This document shows, in pieces, positions 54,310-64,000 of a stretch of 64,000 bases of DNA (position 1 is its first letter; every line of letters begins with the position of its first letter). The notes under the pieces were generated by a model. The model was not told the DNA's origin. It did no database searches and saw nothing but the letters and a program-made list of their open reading frames with translations. The stretch spans positions 1 to 64,000 of the forward strand of contig NWBO01000069.1 of the NCBI GenBank assembly GCA_002633275.1. The letters are read 5' to 3'. Position numbers and translations under genes: made by a program. Source of the stretch: Bacteroidales bacterium Phil12 (GTDB lineage Bacteria > Bacteroidota > Bacteroidia > Bacteroidales > P3).

Positions 54310-57015
54310 ACTCATATCTTTGAAGTATTTGCTTAATTGTTTCAACATTTGTCGTATCTGTTGTTAAAATACGGTGTGGTCGCATATTGTATTTTTCCAA
54401 TGCTTGGTTTTTAATTCTATCTCGATTTTGCTGTACTTCATTATCCTTATGAAAGTGCCAACCATCCACTTCAATAGTTTGAAGCGGTTGCTTCGTAAGA
54501 GAGTTGTAGATAAGAAAATCTACATGAGAAAACGGACTTTCAACAAAAGCCTTTTCCTCTTCATTTAGCAGGCTGTTATCATTTATAAGCCTTGATAAGG
54601 GATAATGACATAATACTTCTATATTTGTTAACCCCAGTTCTGTAATAGCATTATTCAAAGTGTCGTAAAGCAGATTTTCAGACAGATTTTCTGATACCGC
54701 AGGATGTGATGATTCGTATGCCAATCGCTCTGCTGTATATTGCTTGTATAGCAAATCAAAAACAGAATGTAACGCACTCTCTGTTACTTCAAAATTGTTG
54801 TATTGCACATAGCCAATCAATTGCCCTAAAATCGAATCTTGAGGCATTTCATTTCCGTTTGTAACAATACATAAATGAGTTTTGGCACGAGATATTGCTA
54901 CATTGAGTAAATTAGCATCATCAGAAAACTCTGTAGGACTATTATCCACCATACTCATTATAATGGTGTCACATTCTCGCCCTTGATATTTGTGTACGGT
55001 ACTGGCAATGTCTTTCCCTATGGTTTTGTTAATCTCCTCTGCCTGCAATCTATAAGGAGTGATAATACCTATACTGCCTTGATTGATATATTCGGGCAAC
55101 ACTTCATTCGTGATGACATCTATCTCTCGCTGATTGAAATGACCACGTGCATGATTACCTTTAGGAGTACGCACCACCTTTAGCACATTCTTTTCAGCAT
55201 TATTCTTTGTCATTGCAACAAGCTCCCCATTGTAGAATCGCTGGTTACAAAATTCTATGATTTGAGGATGACAACGATAATGCTCACGTAATAATGTTAC
55301 AGGAGCATCCTTGAACACCTCTACGCATGACTGCAAGAAGCTATGTGTGGCGGTATTGTATGCGTCTTCTATATGGTAAAAGTCTTGAATGGCACGAAAA
55401 GCTTTTTCCTCTTCCTGACTCACTACATTGGGAAGCTGTTTGTCATCACCCACAATCACTGCGTTCATTGCGCAAGAAAGAGCCAATGTCCGGTCTTAAT
55501 ATCTACTTGTGAGGCTTCATCCAAGATAACATAGTCGAAAACCATATCTTTACTGATACAGCTTTTGGCAGAATAGGTTGTGCTTAGAACCACCGGATAC
55601 TCTTTCAAAAAGACTTCCGTTTTAGGCTTTATGTCCTTAATCGTAAATTGTTGCCTACTTCCGTTCTTATAGCGTTTGGCAATCTTGTTTTTAAGCAATT
55701 CAAGTGATGAAGAACGTAATTCATTAACGCTTTTCTTTATGTCAATGGATTGTAATGGGGGTGTAATGGTGCCTAATTCAGATTCTATCTCAGCTCTACG
55801 TGAATGGTAGTAAGCTGATTCCAAGCACAGAATCACTTGCTTCGGATTACGCCCTAAGAACGAATACATTTTCGTTCCCATGGATATAGACCATTTTAGG
55901 CGGAACCAAAAGCCAGGCTTTTGGTCACACTCAATCATCCTATTGTAAAGGTTGAGCAACTCCATTAGTTTGGAGGATGTCTTACCCTTTAACCATTGGT
56001 AATCAACTGTTACCTGTTGGATGTCACTATTGTATCTTTCTTCTTTCTGTAATGCATCAAGCTCCGATCTCAATTTGGCTTGACGCATTTGGGCTTCAAA
56101 ACCCCGTGAGACCGTTTCTAGTGCATGTTGTGATTGTTGTTTCACCAACTTCTCATCTATCGCCCAACCATTCATATTCGGATATTTTGGTTGGTTGGCT
56201 ATAAATGCCTCTTTGTTCTCTACGCTACCTAACTTGGCAACAATAAATCCAAGATTCTCTTTATTGAGTTTTTCTGTTACATTTTCAACAGCAGAATTAT
56301 TGTTTGAAACAACGAGCACACTCTTGTCGCTCATCAATAAGTTACTGATGATGTTCAAGATTGTTTGCGTTTTACCCGTTCCAGGAGGACCTTGGATGAT
56401 ACTAACTTGATGTGACAAGGCTGCTTCTACTGCTGCCTTCTGACTTGCGTTACAACCAAAAGGATAGTATATCTGTTTAGGCTCTCGGTATGAAGCCAAC
56501 TTAGTTTTATCACCCAAATAGTGAGCCAACGGAACATTGTCACGCTTTACATCAATCAAGTCATATTGCGCAGATAAAATGTTTTCTTTATTATCAGTAA
56601 GCAATCCCGTCTCTGCAGCCAGTTTACGCAAGTAGTCCCACTTAGAACCTCCATTCTTATCAATGTGGGTGCGGGTGACGTACACATCCTTCCCATCTAA
56701 ATTTTCATAGTACCCATTGGTGTAGGTTACATGAAAGAATGTATGTCGTTCATCTGAAAAACAAAGCAACTTTGCAACATTGGAGATGTGCTTATTATGG
56801 ATGTATAAACCTTTCTCATTTAAGTCGATAGACTCTGGATTTGTCAGGAATAGTAGCCTTGAATGGTTATAATTAAACATTTGTGGTGAATACGAGAACC
56901 GAACAGTCCAAAGGCCGTTCTTGTTATCGCTTATAGATGAGACTTGTTCTGTGATAAACATCCGTTTATCGCCACGTCTCTCTAAGTCTACTATCATGTA
57001 TAATTGCGAATCCAT
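54299..57015 (-). pseudogene. SF1 helicase with C-terminal PD-(D/E)XK-like nuclease domain, frameshifted
   Basis: 5' part (55465-57015): Walker A SIIQGPPGTGKTQTIL (~208) and motif II YVILDEASQVDIKTG (~495), then the frame fails. 3' part (54299-55486): TLALSCAMNAVIVGDDKQLPNVV (motif III), GIITPYRLQAEEI, KYQGRECDTIIM and VAISRAKTHLCIV (motifs IV-VI). The two join if one base is restored in the GG at about 55487-55489. The C-terminus HVDFLIYNSLTKQPLQTIEVDGWHFH has the D-x(n)-ExD pattern of the Vsr/DUF559-like nuclease fold. The full protein would be ~900 residues, a helicase-nuclease of a type common in phage defence. 17 bp downstream of the KAP gene. Confidence 0.85.
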
Positions 57016-57032
57016 AGCAGAAATGCATTTTT

Positions 57033-60000
57033 TTATTTCTTATCTTTTATAAGTTTCCAATATTTTGCAAGCATCCAAATTTCTGAAGATTCGTTGCCAT
57101 TAGCTTCAGCTAACTGCTTGATTTTCCTCTTAAAATCATCAGGTTTTTTGAATGAAAGCATCTGTCTGTTTTTATTAAGGATACTAATTATTGCATCATC
57201 TTCTAATACCTCTGTAACTAAAAACTTAAACAAGTAATCTTGATAAGTCTCCAAGTCGTTCCCTACATATTGGAAAATCCAAGGAGCTAATGCAATTACC
57301 TTTCCTTTGGTTGACTGATTTGTATTGAATTTATTTAGGGTGTCTATAAAGAAATTTTTCACGTCACAACCTAGGATATTACATATAGACAATAACTTAT
57401 CAATAATACCTTGATTAGCAATGGCAGTATTATTAGTTACACAACTATTTATCTGCTCTTTTATCGCATCAAACAAGTTTTGATTAATTTCTGGGTGGTA
57501 CATGACATAATAATCAGCTAAAGTGTGCGTGTTTTTCAAGTCATCACACCAAACCTCTTGAGATTTGCTTTGCAAAGTTGAATTTAGAGCATTTAATATT
57601 GCAACTGATAAATCATTTTTTACATTAAGGCAGTCTTTTATTAGTTCCGGAGAGAAAACATCTTCACCTTTATAGTGAACAGACCATCCATCAAGTTTAG
57701 TCAACAAAGCCTTGGCTTCAAGTGAATAATGAACTTTTATAGATGTATAATTTTCCAAGCAATTTGTGATTGATGCTCTACTATGAGCATTATAGCTATT
57801 GGTCAAATGTCTTACAACACTATTTGTTAGTTTACTATCGTATGAACTATAACTTACTAATAGATCACCATAATTGATATACCATTTAATGGTATTTGAG
57901 ATAGAAATAATATCTTGGTCAGAGGGTGAAGATAGCATTGTAGAATATGGACTGTATCCTTTATACTGGTACGAGCCGCATTTGGACATACCAATGCATA
58001 TTAAATCATAGAATATTGGATTCTTACTATCGATGCTATTCAATATATTATAGATAGCCGAGTCGGCCATTATAGAATCTGCATTTTCTATATAGGTTCG
58101 AATCTCTTTCAGTCGCTCAATACATACTCTAACATCATCTACGTTGTTACCAGAGGATTTTAGATTTTCGAGCAGTTTTTTCTCAAAGCGATTCAATTTA
58201 TATTCATGAGCTAATGTCTTATTGATAAATATGGATTTCCAATCCGAAATACTTAAATCAGAAAGGTATTCGTCTAAATCTTCTTCAGGACAATAATATC
58301 CATAGTCATTGTATGAATCTTTCGTGATTTGAGTAAGTTTCACGAACAATGCAGGTGATATTTGCCATAAACATTCAAGGACACAATCTAAATGAAATGA
58401 GTCTACTTTCCGCAAGGCATCAATGCCTTGTATATAAGTCTGGCAATCAAAACTATCTTCCTTTATGCTTTGGTATTGTTTAATCAGCATAGAGATATAG
58501 TTTTTCCTACCTGTTTGTGATATATGAGAAAGTAAGATTGTGTGGAAAGGTTTGTAACGTGTGAAGTCTGCTTTTAATGAGTGAATACGATGGTACAGAC
58601 ATTGCCAAATATAATCGAGAACGCCTTTCTCAATATTAGATAAATCAGCCTTTTCGAGTGCTATTGTCGCATTCTCAATGTTTGTGACATCTAGAATAGT
58701 CATTTCTGCAATACTTTTAAAGGTAGAGTTATCTTTGGCTAATTGGTTAATTATTTCCACTTCATTATTATCGAGAGCTGTTTTCATCTGCCGAGTAAAA
58801 ACAATATCCATTGATTTCTCTACAGGTAGCTGATAATGTATAGCCGACATAAATTTAGGCATATCGGTATCATTACTATAAAGGCAAGACAAATTCCCTA
58901 AAAATGAAGGAGACAAAAGTTCTATTGACGGTTTAGCTGAAATTTCATCCTTGCCAAAAATGTATAATGCTAAGTATCTATCAGGAATAGATAAATCAGA
59001 GTTAAACTTCAATGTAATTAGTTCGTTTATAAAAGCAATGATGTTGCGAGGTGTAATTTCTGGGGTCATAGCGTCATATATTTGCGTAACCTCCTTATCT
59101 GGAGATGCTCCTTTGCCAAAGGCTTCTTTCCATTTTTGATAGAAAAATGCTTTCCAATCAGACATGATAGGAGGAGCTACACGATGTACCACACTAAATG
59201 TCTTGTTAATAAAGTCATTGCCGTAACAATAGCTATTATCGGTATTATCTTCCGATTTGAAGGCATTTATGATATGTGAACGGTCAAATGGTACAATTAT
59301 AACAAGATTATCAAAAGACTCTTCTGCAAAAAAAGAGTGTATAGCAGCCCAAAACTCTTGTACTTTAGCAATAGGAAGCCTATCCATGTTGTCAAAAACA
59401 AGAATTACTTTTTTACTATCCCTGATACTCCCATCTAACTGATGCATCCATTCCTTAAATTGTGAAGATGAAGGTTCTTTTTCAGAAATCACTTCATAAG
59501 TTGATTCTTCAGAAATTTTACCCTTGTACACAAGAAATAATTCCTCAAAGTAAGACGAGAATGATGTGGTTCCTGTTATTCCATATTTTTTATCATCGCA
59601 ATGCTTTTTATAAACAACATAAACGATACCAACAATGTAAGGTATCATAGACGTAAGAATTTTTCCCAAAATACAATTGTCTGGGACTAAAGAAACAAGC
59701 CAATTTATTAATGGGGTTAATGCCACTAATAACATACCGACTTTAATAGTTGTGCTAAGTCTTGGAACCTTTTTGTTATGAGTGCTTTTCTTTTTGGAAA
59801 GAAGTTCGTTAAGTTTTAGTTGCCAAGAGTTGTCAAGACATTCATAGTCATTAATCAGAGATTTTGTTATTTCCTCTAATATGGTACGGCGTTGTAAATC
59901 GGAACTGTGCCCCCAAGCATCATAGGTGATAAATGGAAACATTTGTTTCTTTTTATCACTTATCCCTGCATTGAGTTCATTAGAAATGAGCTTTACTAAA

Positions 60001-60167
60001 TTTGATTTACCTGATCCCCATCCACCATCAATTCCAATCATTTGGCAATGGTTACCATTTTTAATCTGTTGAGCAATTCTTTTAGATATTGCTTCATGAG
60101 ATTTACCTATAAATAGGTCTTCACCGGCAGGTGTCGTTCTTAAATACGAAGGATGCTCTGTAATCAT
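57033..60167 (-). CDS. KAP-family P-loop NTPase with inserted membrane segments
   Basis: 1044 residues from the ATG at 60167, preceded by AGGAAC; an ATG nine codons earlier (60194) is also in frame but sits in a hairpin. Walker A is GGWGSGKSNLV (~residue 50), Walker B is VILVFDNMDRLP (~255). Two hydrophobic helices are inserted between them (VGMLLVALTPLINWLVSLV and MIPYIVGIVYVVY), the hallmark of KAP NTPases (Kidins220/ARMS-PifA group). The C-terminal ~600 residues are helical with no known domain. PifA-like KAP proteins exclude phage; here it sits between res and a helicase-nuclease. Codon use is more AT-rich than in the flanking res gene. Confidence 0.85.
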   Translation of the reverse strand: MITEHPSYLRTTPAGEDLFIGKSHEAISKRIAQQIKNGNHCQMIGIDGGWGSGKSNLVKLISNELNAGISDKKKQMFPFITYDAWGHSSDLQRRTILEEITKSLINDYECLDNSWQLKLNELLSKKKSTHNKKVPRLSTTIKVGMLLVALTPLINWLVSLVPDNCILGKILTSMIPYIVGIVYVVYKKHCDDKKYGITGTTSFSSYFEELFLVYKGKISEESTYEVISEKEPSSSQFKEWMHQLDGSIRDSKKVILVFDNMDRLPIAKVQEFWAAIHSFFAEESFDNLVIIVPFDRSHIINAFKSEDNTDNSYCYGNDFINKTFSVVHRVAPPIMSDWKAFFYQKWKEAFGKGASPDKEVTQIYDAMTPEITPRNIIAFINELITLKFNSDLSIPDRYLALYIFGKDEISAKPSIELLSPSFLGNLSCLYSNDTDMPKFMSAIHYQLPVEKSMDIVFTRQMKTALDNNEVEIINQLAKDNSTFKSIAEMTILDVTNIENATIALEKADLSNIEKGVLDYIWQCLYHRIHSLKADFTRYKPFHTILLSHISQTGRKNYISMLIKQYQSIKEDSFDCQTYIQGIDALRKVDSFHLDCVLECLWQISPALFVKLTQITKDSYNDYGYYCPEEDLDEYLSDLSISDWKSIFINKTLAHEYKLNRFEKKLLENLKSSGNNVDDVRVCIERLKEIRTYIENADSIMADSAIYNILNSIDSKNPIFYDLICIGMSKCGSYQYKGYSPYSTMLSSPSDQDIISISNTIKWYINYGDLLVSYSSYDSKLTNSVVRHLTNSYNAHSRASITNCLENYTSIKVHYSLEAKALLTKLDGWSVHYKGEDVFSPELIKDCLNVKNDLSVAILNALNSTLQSKSQEVWCDDLKNTHTLADYYVMYHPEINQNLFDAIKEQINSCVTNNTAIANQGIIDKLLSICNILGCDVKNFFIDTLNKFNTNQSTKGKVIALAPWIFQYVGNDLETYQDYLFKFLVTEVLEDDAIISILNKNRQMLSFKKPDDFKRKIKQLAEANGNESSEIWMLAKYWKLIKDKK

Positions 60168-60190
60168 GTTCCTATTCAAAGAATTAAATA

Positions 60191-60218
60191 CCATGTAGAG
60201 GGTGGTTCCTCTACATGG
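60191..60218 (-). promoter_or_regulatory. Hairpin between res and the KAP gene
   Basis: Perfect 11-bp arms CCATGTAGAGG (60191-60201) and CCTCTACATGG (60208-60218), no T run after it on the minus strand. It covers the first possible KAP start codon and lies ~24 bp before the preferred one, 10 bp after the res stop. It may attenuate or stabilise the message between two genes. Confidence 0.6.
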
Positions 60219-60227
60219 AAGATTATA

Positions 60228-63200
60228 TTACTTCGTTACCGCATTATACAAATCCTGATATGTCTTTACCACGCTATATACCACCTCGCCTGTGCTGATG
60301 GCAGCAAAGTGGCGACGGGCACATTCTATCTTAGCCTCTTCCGCCTTGCGTAGTTGAGATACTTCTATGTCGTTGCCTTTGGTTTCTGCCACAAAGTAAA
60401 CGTGTTTCACGCTACCTTCACGGAATGCAACTGCCCAGTCTGGATTGTATTTACCCATAGGGGTATTGATATAGAATCCTCCTGGCAGTTTGGTGTAAAC
60501 CACCACATCGTATTCCTTTTCCAATGATTCGGCAAAGGAACGCTCAATACCTTGGCTGTCTAAAAACACTAAATCGTACAACGATTTTTCACTCTCAATA
60601 GCATCCTTACCTAATGTACCACGCAGAGTTGCTTCCTCGAAAATGTCGCTATCAAATGTATTGTTTCGCTTCTCATAGCGGATGTGCTGTATTAGGGAGA
60701 TTGCTTTGCAATCGTTGATGATACGCCCGGACTTAATGATAAACTCTTCAGGGTTGAGCTTGAACTGATGGAAGGTGGTAGGTTTGATGCCTTGCAAGAT
60801 GGCTACAATGGTTCTTCGTGTCAAACCGGTAGCTTGCACCAATTCGCCAACGAGGTCGTATGTAACGCCACTTCCCACAGCCTCAGTCACATGGATGGTT
60901 CTTACTTTGGCTGCTGACATAGCGGTGCCGGCTTCCAATTCCTCACGGTCACGGATGCCTTCCATTCCTCCGCTTTCCACCACGATGCGGATTTCTGTTA
61001 CGTTCAGATGTTTGTCCAGTTCATCGATGGCGTTCTTTATCAGTTTAGAGGTCTCGAAGTTCACATTATAATAAGTACGCGTATTGATGCGTTTCCAAAG
61101 CTCCTGCCACTCCTTCTTGTGGAAGTTGTCGGCATTGAATTTCGCCTCTTTCTTTTCCCTTCCGTTGGTAGGCTTCACACTGTCGGGGTCGAATACCTTA
61201 TCCAGCTGTTTGATGATAAATGATTTTAGTTCGTTTGCCTCGCCAAAATCAAGCTGTCTGGCTTTTTTCTCATCAAAATACTTCTGGATAAGTTTGCCTT
61301 TCTTGATATACCCTTGGGCTATCAACTCTTCGTGAATATCTACTGCCTGTTGTGTGGAGATTTTTATTGTTGTTCCGTTTTCTGTTTGCGACATTGCATC
61401 GGTAAACAGATTGGCTGTAACTATCACGGGACGAGTATCGCAAGCCTCGGCTATTTCGGTCTGCAACTGCTTGGCAAAGTTATCATAGCTTTCGCTGGCA
61501 ATAACTGTCAGAATGTTGGTATTGAATACGGCATCACCCAATACATCGGCATCTTGTCTTTCTCCGTTGGCATTGACACAAAGACGCATACCGCGTCCCA
61601 CTTCCTGACGCTTCTTTATCTCGTTGACAGTGTCTTTCAGCGTACAAATTTGGAACACGTTAGGGTTATCCCAACCCTCTTTCAATGCAGAGTGAGAGAA
61701 AATGAAACGCACTGGGCACTCTTGGCTAAGCAAACGCTCCTTATCTTTCATAATCAGGTTGAAACCACGCTCCTCGTTTTCACCTTCCTTGTTCTTAGAT
61801 TCTACGCTAACTCCTTTTTTGTCCACGGAGAAGTAGCCGTCGTGAATGTTGTCGCACGCATTCTTAGGGTCGGACAGAAAACGCATATAAGCTCCATCCG
61901 TAAATGTAGGCATCATTTCTTGTAAGGCTCTTTGGTATTCCTCCTCAAACATCTCGGCAAACTTTCCTTTCTCCACACCTTCTTTGCTGTAGATGCGGTA
62001 GTTATCCACATGGTCGATGAAGAACAGCGAGAGCACCTTGATATGTTTGGGGAACAACTGACGTTCACGTTCCAAATGTGTTTTGATGGTCTCACGTATC
62101 TGCATACGGCGTACCAACTCTTCGTTGGCCGCACCTACGATGTCCCCTTCATGAAGCGTCAGTCCGTTCAGGAAATGAATTGTGCCGGTCAGTCCGTCAA
62201 TGCGCTCCACAATGTAGTTGTCCTCGTATTCGTGCAGTCCGCCACTTTGTTCTTTCAGGTTGAAGCCTTCGTTTACTAAACGAATCACCTGACGGGTGCC
62301 GCTGTTTGTTTTCATGTCGAAACCGATGCGTGCCTGCGGATTGCCTTTGCTAATAATGATTTCATCCAGATAGACATAGCCGTTGGTAGCGGTGGAGCCC
62401 AACTGATGCACACCACGCACTTCCACTTTCTTTACAAGTTTCTTGTTGTAGGCATCAATGGCATCCAAACGGAACACCATATTATACATGTCGTCCTTGC
62501 GGTTGGTGGCACTATACAGAACCTTGAACAACGGATTGAACAGCTGGATGCCCTTTCGGGTGGCATTGCCCTTGTCTGTACCCAAAACACTCTGCGGCTC
62601 ATCAATTATCATGATGGGATTGGTTTTGGCAAGGATGTCGATGGGACGACGCGACCCGAACTCGTCACGGCGCGAGAAGATTATACGTGCGGCAGCATCT
62701 CCACTGCGTCCTTCCTTGTTCTTCTCTTCGTTCATCGAGGCATTGAAGGCTTGCGTGTTGATAACCATCACGTGGATGCCGTTATCCTGGGCAAAGCCGT
62801 CAATCTTGGAGAGCTGCTTGGAGTTATAGATGAAGTATTGCATCCGTTTGCCATACTCTCCGGCAAAATGTTCTGCCATGCTTTCAAAGCTCTTGAACAC
62901 ACCCTCGCGGATGGCAATGCTGGGTACCACAATGATGAACTTGCTCCAGCCGTAGCGTTGGTTCAGCTCATACATGGTTTTGATGTAGGTATAGGTCTTA
63001 CCTGTACCCGTCTCCATTTCCACGGTAAGGGTCAATCCCTCGCCTTGGATATGTTCAATAGGCTTCAAGCCTTGCGCCATCTGTATGGTGCGGATATTCT
63101 CGCACTGGCTTTCACGGTCGAGCACAATGGGGGCGTTGCCGAAACCCTCCACATTGAAGAAATCGCTTTTGGTACCTTGGTTCACAAGGAAGTTGCTCAG

Positions 63201-63290
63201 TCCGTCGCTCTTGGGCTGACCTTGGAACACATCCGTCACGCAACGGGCGGCTTCTGCCTGGAATCGTTGGTGTTTGTATTTAATTTTCAT
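60228..63290 (-). CDS. res: Type III restriction endonuclease subunit Res
   Basis: 1020 residues. An SF2 helicase with Walker A VEMETGTGKTYTYIKTMYEL (~90-108), DEAD-like motif IMIIDEPQSVL (~230), and motif VI-like EIKKRQEVGRGMRLCVN. The C-terminal nuclease NPDWAVAFREGSVKHVYFVAETKG (~950-968) has the PD-x(n)-ExK active site of type III Res subunits. It cuts DNA after ATP-driven sliding when two Mod-bound sites are head-to-head. It overlaps the rhuM stop by 11 bp and has an AGGAG sequence before its ATG. Mod is expected upstream of rhuM, outside the window. Confidence 0.93.
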   Translation of the reverse strand: MKIKYKHQRFQAEAARCVTDVFQGQPKSDGLSNFLVNQGTKSDFFNVEGFGNAPIVLDRESQCENIRTIQMAQGLKPIEHIQGEGLTLTVEMETGTGKTYTYIKTMYELNQRYGWSKFIIVVPSIAIREGVFKSFESMAEHFAGEYGKRMQYFIYNSKQLSKIDGFAQDNGIHVMVINTQAFNASMNEEKNKEGRSGDAAARIIFSRRDEFGSRRPIDILAKTNPIMIIDEPQSVLGTDKGNATRKGIQLFNPLFKVLYSATNRKDDMYNMVFRLDAIDAYNKKLVKKVEVRGVHQLGSTATNGYVYLDEIIISKGNPQARIGFDMKTNSGTRQVIRLVNEGFNLKEQSGGLHEYEDNYIVERIDGLTGTIHFLNGLTLHEGDIVGAANEELVRRMQIRETIKTHLERERQLFPKHIKVLSLFFIDHVDNYRIYSKEGVEKGKFAEMFEEEYQRALQEMMPTFTDGAYMRFLSDPKNACDNIHDGYFSVDKKGVSVESKNKEGENEERGFNLIMKDKERLLSQECPVRFIFSHSALKEGWDNPNVFQICTLKDTVNEIKKRQEVGRGMRLCVNANGERQDADVLGDAVFNTNILTVIASESYDNFAKQLQTEIAEACDTRPVIVTANLFTDAMSQTENGTTIKISTQQAVDIHEELIAQGYIKKGKLIQKYFDEKKARQLDFGEANELKSFIIKQLDKVFDPDSVKPTNGREKKEAKFNADNFHKKEWQELWKRINTRTYYNVNFETSKLIKNAIDELDKHLNVTEIRIVVESGGMEGIRDREELEAGTAMSAAKVRTIHVTEAVGSGVTYDLVGELVQATGLTRRTIVAILQGIKPTTFHQFKLNPEEFIIKSGRIINDCKAISLIQHIRYEKRNNTFDSDIFEEATLRGTLGKDAIESEKSLYDLVFLDSQGIERSFAESLEKEYDVVVYTKLPGGFYINTPMGKYNPDWAVAFREGSVKHVYFVAETKGNDIEVSQLRKAEEAKIECARRHFAAISTGEVVYSVVKTYQDLYNAVTK

Positions 63291-64000
63291 TACGCTCTCC
63301 TTTCTTTCCTATATTACCAATTCGTTTGATGGAGTCCAGATAATCCTGTTCCACATCACTGATGGTGCGCTGTTTGTATTTGCGGTATTCATTGGTAGCA
63401 TGTTCCATAGCCTCTGTGTGTGATACCTTGCCTGAATCCAATAACAGTTGTTCTCCCGACATGGTAAGAATCCTGTCCAGATAGTTTGCCCAATCGTTCA
63501 TCGTCATTGGTTGCTCCCGTTCTGCCTGACGCTCTGCAAAGTCTAAATATCCGGACACCAACTGCCCCATGGCACGAAGTTCCTTCTCATCCATATAATT
63601 CTTGGCTGTGCGAGCTTCTGACAGAGTAGGCTGATTCCCTTTGAATGTAAGCAATCCCATAAAATCCTTTTCGGCATCGGCACGTTCTACAATCAGTTCG
63701 GCTGCCGTATGGCCGTGTATGGCATAGTGTATCTTGTTCTGCACTTTCTTGAAAAACTCTTGCGAAACGGAGGCTCTTGGGTCATAGTCGATACTGGTGG
63801 CATAAATTTCCAATACTTGGCGGTATAGCACCTTTTCTGTAGCACGGATGTCCCGGATGCGTTCCAACAGCTCTTTCCAATAGCCACCGCCTCCAAGTTG
63901 TTTCAGTCGTTCATCGTCAAGAGCGAAACCTTTAATCATATACTCTTTTAACCGCTGCGTAGCCCATTGACGAAAACGGGTTGCTATGATAGAGCGTATG
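63280..64000 (-). CDS. RhuM-family protein, partial (5' end beyond window)
   Basis: The C-terminal part of a RhuM ('virulence protein RhuM') homologue: ATRFRQWATQRLKEYMIKGF runs in from the window edge without a start, followed by ALDDERLKQLGGGGYWKELLERIRDIRATEKVLYRQVLEIYATS and the KVQNKIHYAIHGHTAAELI block. Although an ATG exists at 63939, homology continues upstream of it, so the gene is cut by the window. RhuM genes often sit between mod and res of type III systems in Bacteroidetes; the role is unproven. Confidence 0.85.
   Translation of the reverse strand, partial: IRSIIATRFRQWATQRLKEYMIKGFALDDERLKQLGGGGYWKELLERIRDIRATEKVLYRQVLEIYATSIDYDPRASVSQEFFKKVQNKIHYAIHGHTAAELIVERADAEKDFMGLLTFKGNQPTLSEARTAKNYMDEKELRAMGQLVSGYLDFAERQAEREQPMTMNDWANYLDRILTMSGEQLLLDSGKVSHTEAMEHATNEYRKYKQRTISDVEQDYLDSIKRIGNIGKKGERNEN

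Noticed and set aside
62406..63329. 307-codon plus-strand frame opposite res
   Set aside because: Antisense shadow; res motifs on the other strand are unambiguous.

Overview
The window is chromosomal DNA of an anaerobic, AT-rich member of the Bacteroidota, most likely order Bacteroidales. The support is several promoters with the phylum-specific TAnnTTTG -7 box, a secreted protein with a type IX secretion (T9SS) C-terminal tail, an S46 dipeptidyl-peptidase, the bacteroidetal 'alternative GlmU', a two-domain formimidoyltransferase-cyclodeaminase and the [FeFe]-hydrogenase maturase HydF. Genus cannot be told from the sequence alone.

Positions 1 to about 46.5 kb are core chromosome: valS, fabG, a short-chain threonine dehydrogenase, kdsA, a Sua5/YrdC protein, an ABC-F ATPase, radA, a DUF4810-DUF799 lipoprotein pair, hydF, alt-glmU, lon, groES-groEL, secG, rpmH (L34), rlmD, pgi, a T9SS-sorted SGNH hydrolase, a flippase-like protein with mscS, a Sfp-type PPTase, an FKBP, the S46 peptidase, panC and ftcD. 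Two accessory insertions sit inside this part: a restriction-modification locus at 4.0-6.6 kb (two methyltransferases around a frameshifted HNH endonuclease) and a membrane-anchored SF1 helicase at 22.5-25.1 kb preceded by a densely hairpinned non-coding stretch.

The most unusual signal in the core part is a dispersed family of tandem, degenerate 21-bp units at twelve loci between 1 and 43.1 kb. Each unit is close to an odd palindrome with core AGTGTTWAACACT. Arrays have about 2 to 6 units without spacers, keep a strict 21-bp period (two helical turns), lie mostly between genes, and in one case are read through as seven-codon repeats inside a gene. I saw none in the accessory island.

From about 47.4 kb to the window end lies a mosaic accessory island. 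It opens with a non-coding region holding two copies of a ~110-bp repeat with the palindrome GGACAAAATTTGTCC. Next come four small genes resembling cargo of Bacteroides conjugative elements and an ssb broken by an in-frame TGA. The rest is one long, tightly spaced minus-strand gene train, read from the window edge: rhuM (partial), type III restriction subunit res, a KAP P-loop NTPase with an inserted membrane segment, an SF1 helicase-nuclease fusion, a zinc-ribbon protein, a zinc alcohol dehydrogenase, a radical-SAM protein, a small Cys-rich protein and a HIRAN-domain protein. Four of these nine genes carry a premature stop or a frameshift, although the large core genes are intact. The res-KAP-helicase part looks like an anti-phage module; the mod gene expected for a type III system would lie just beyond position 64000.
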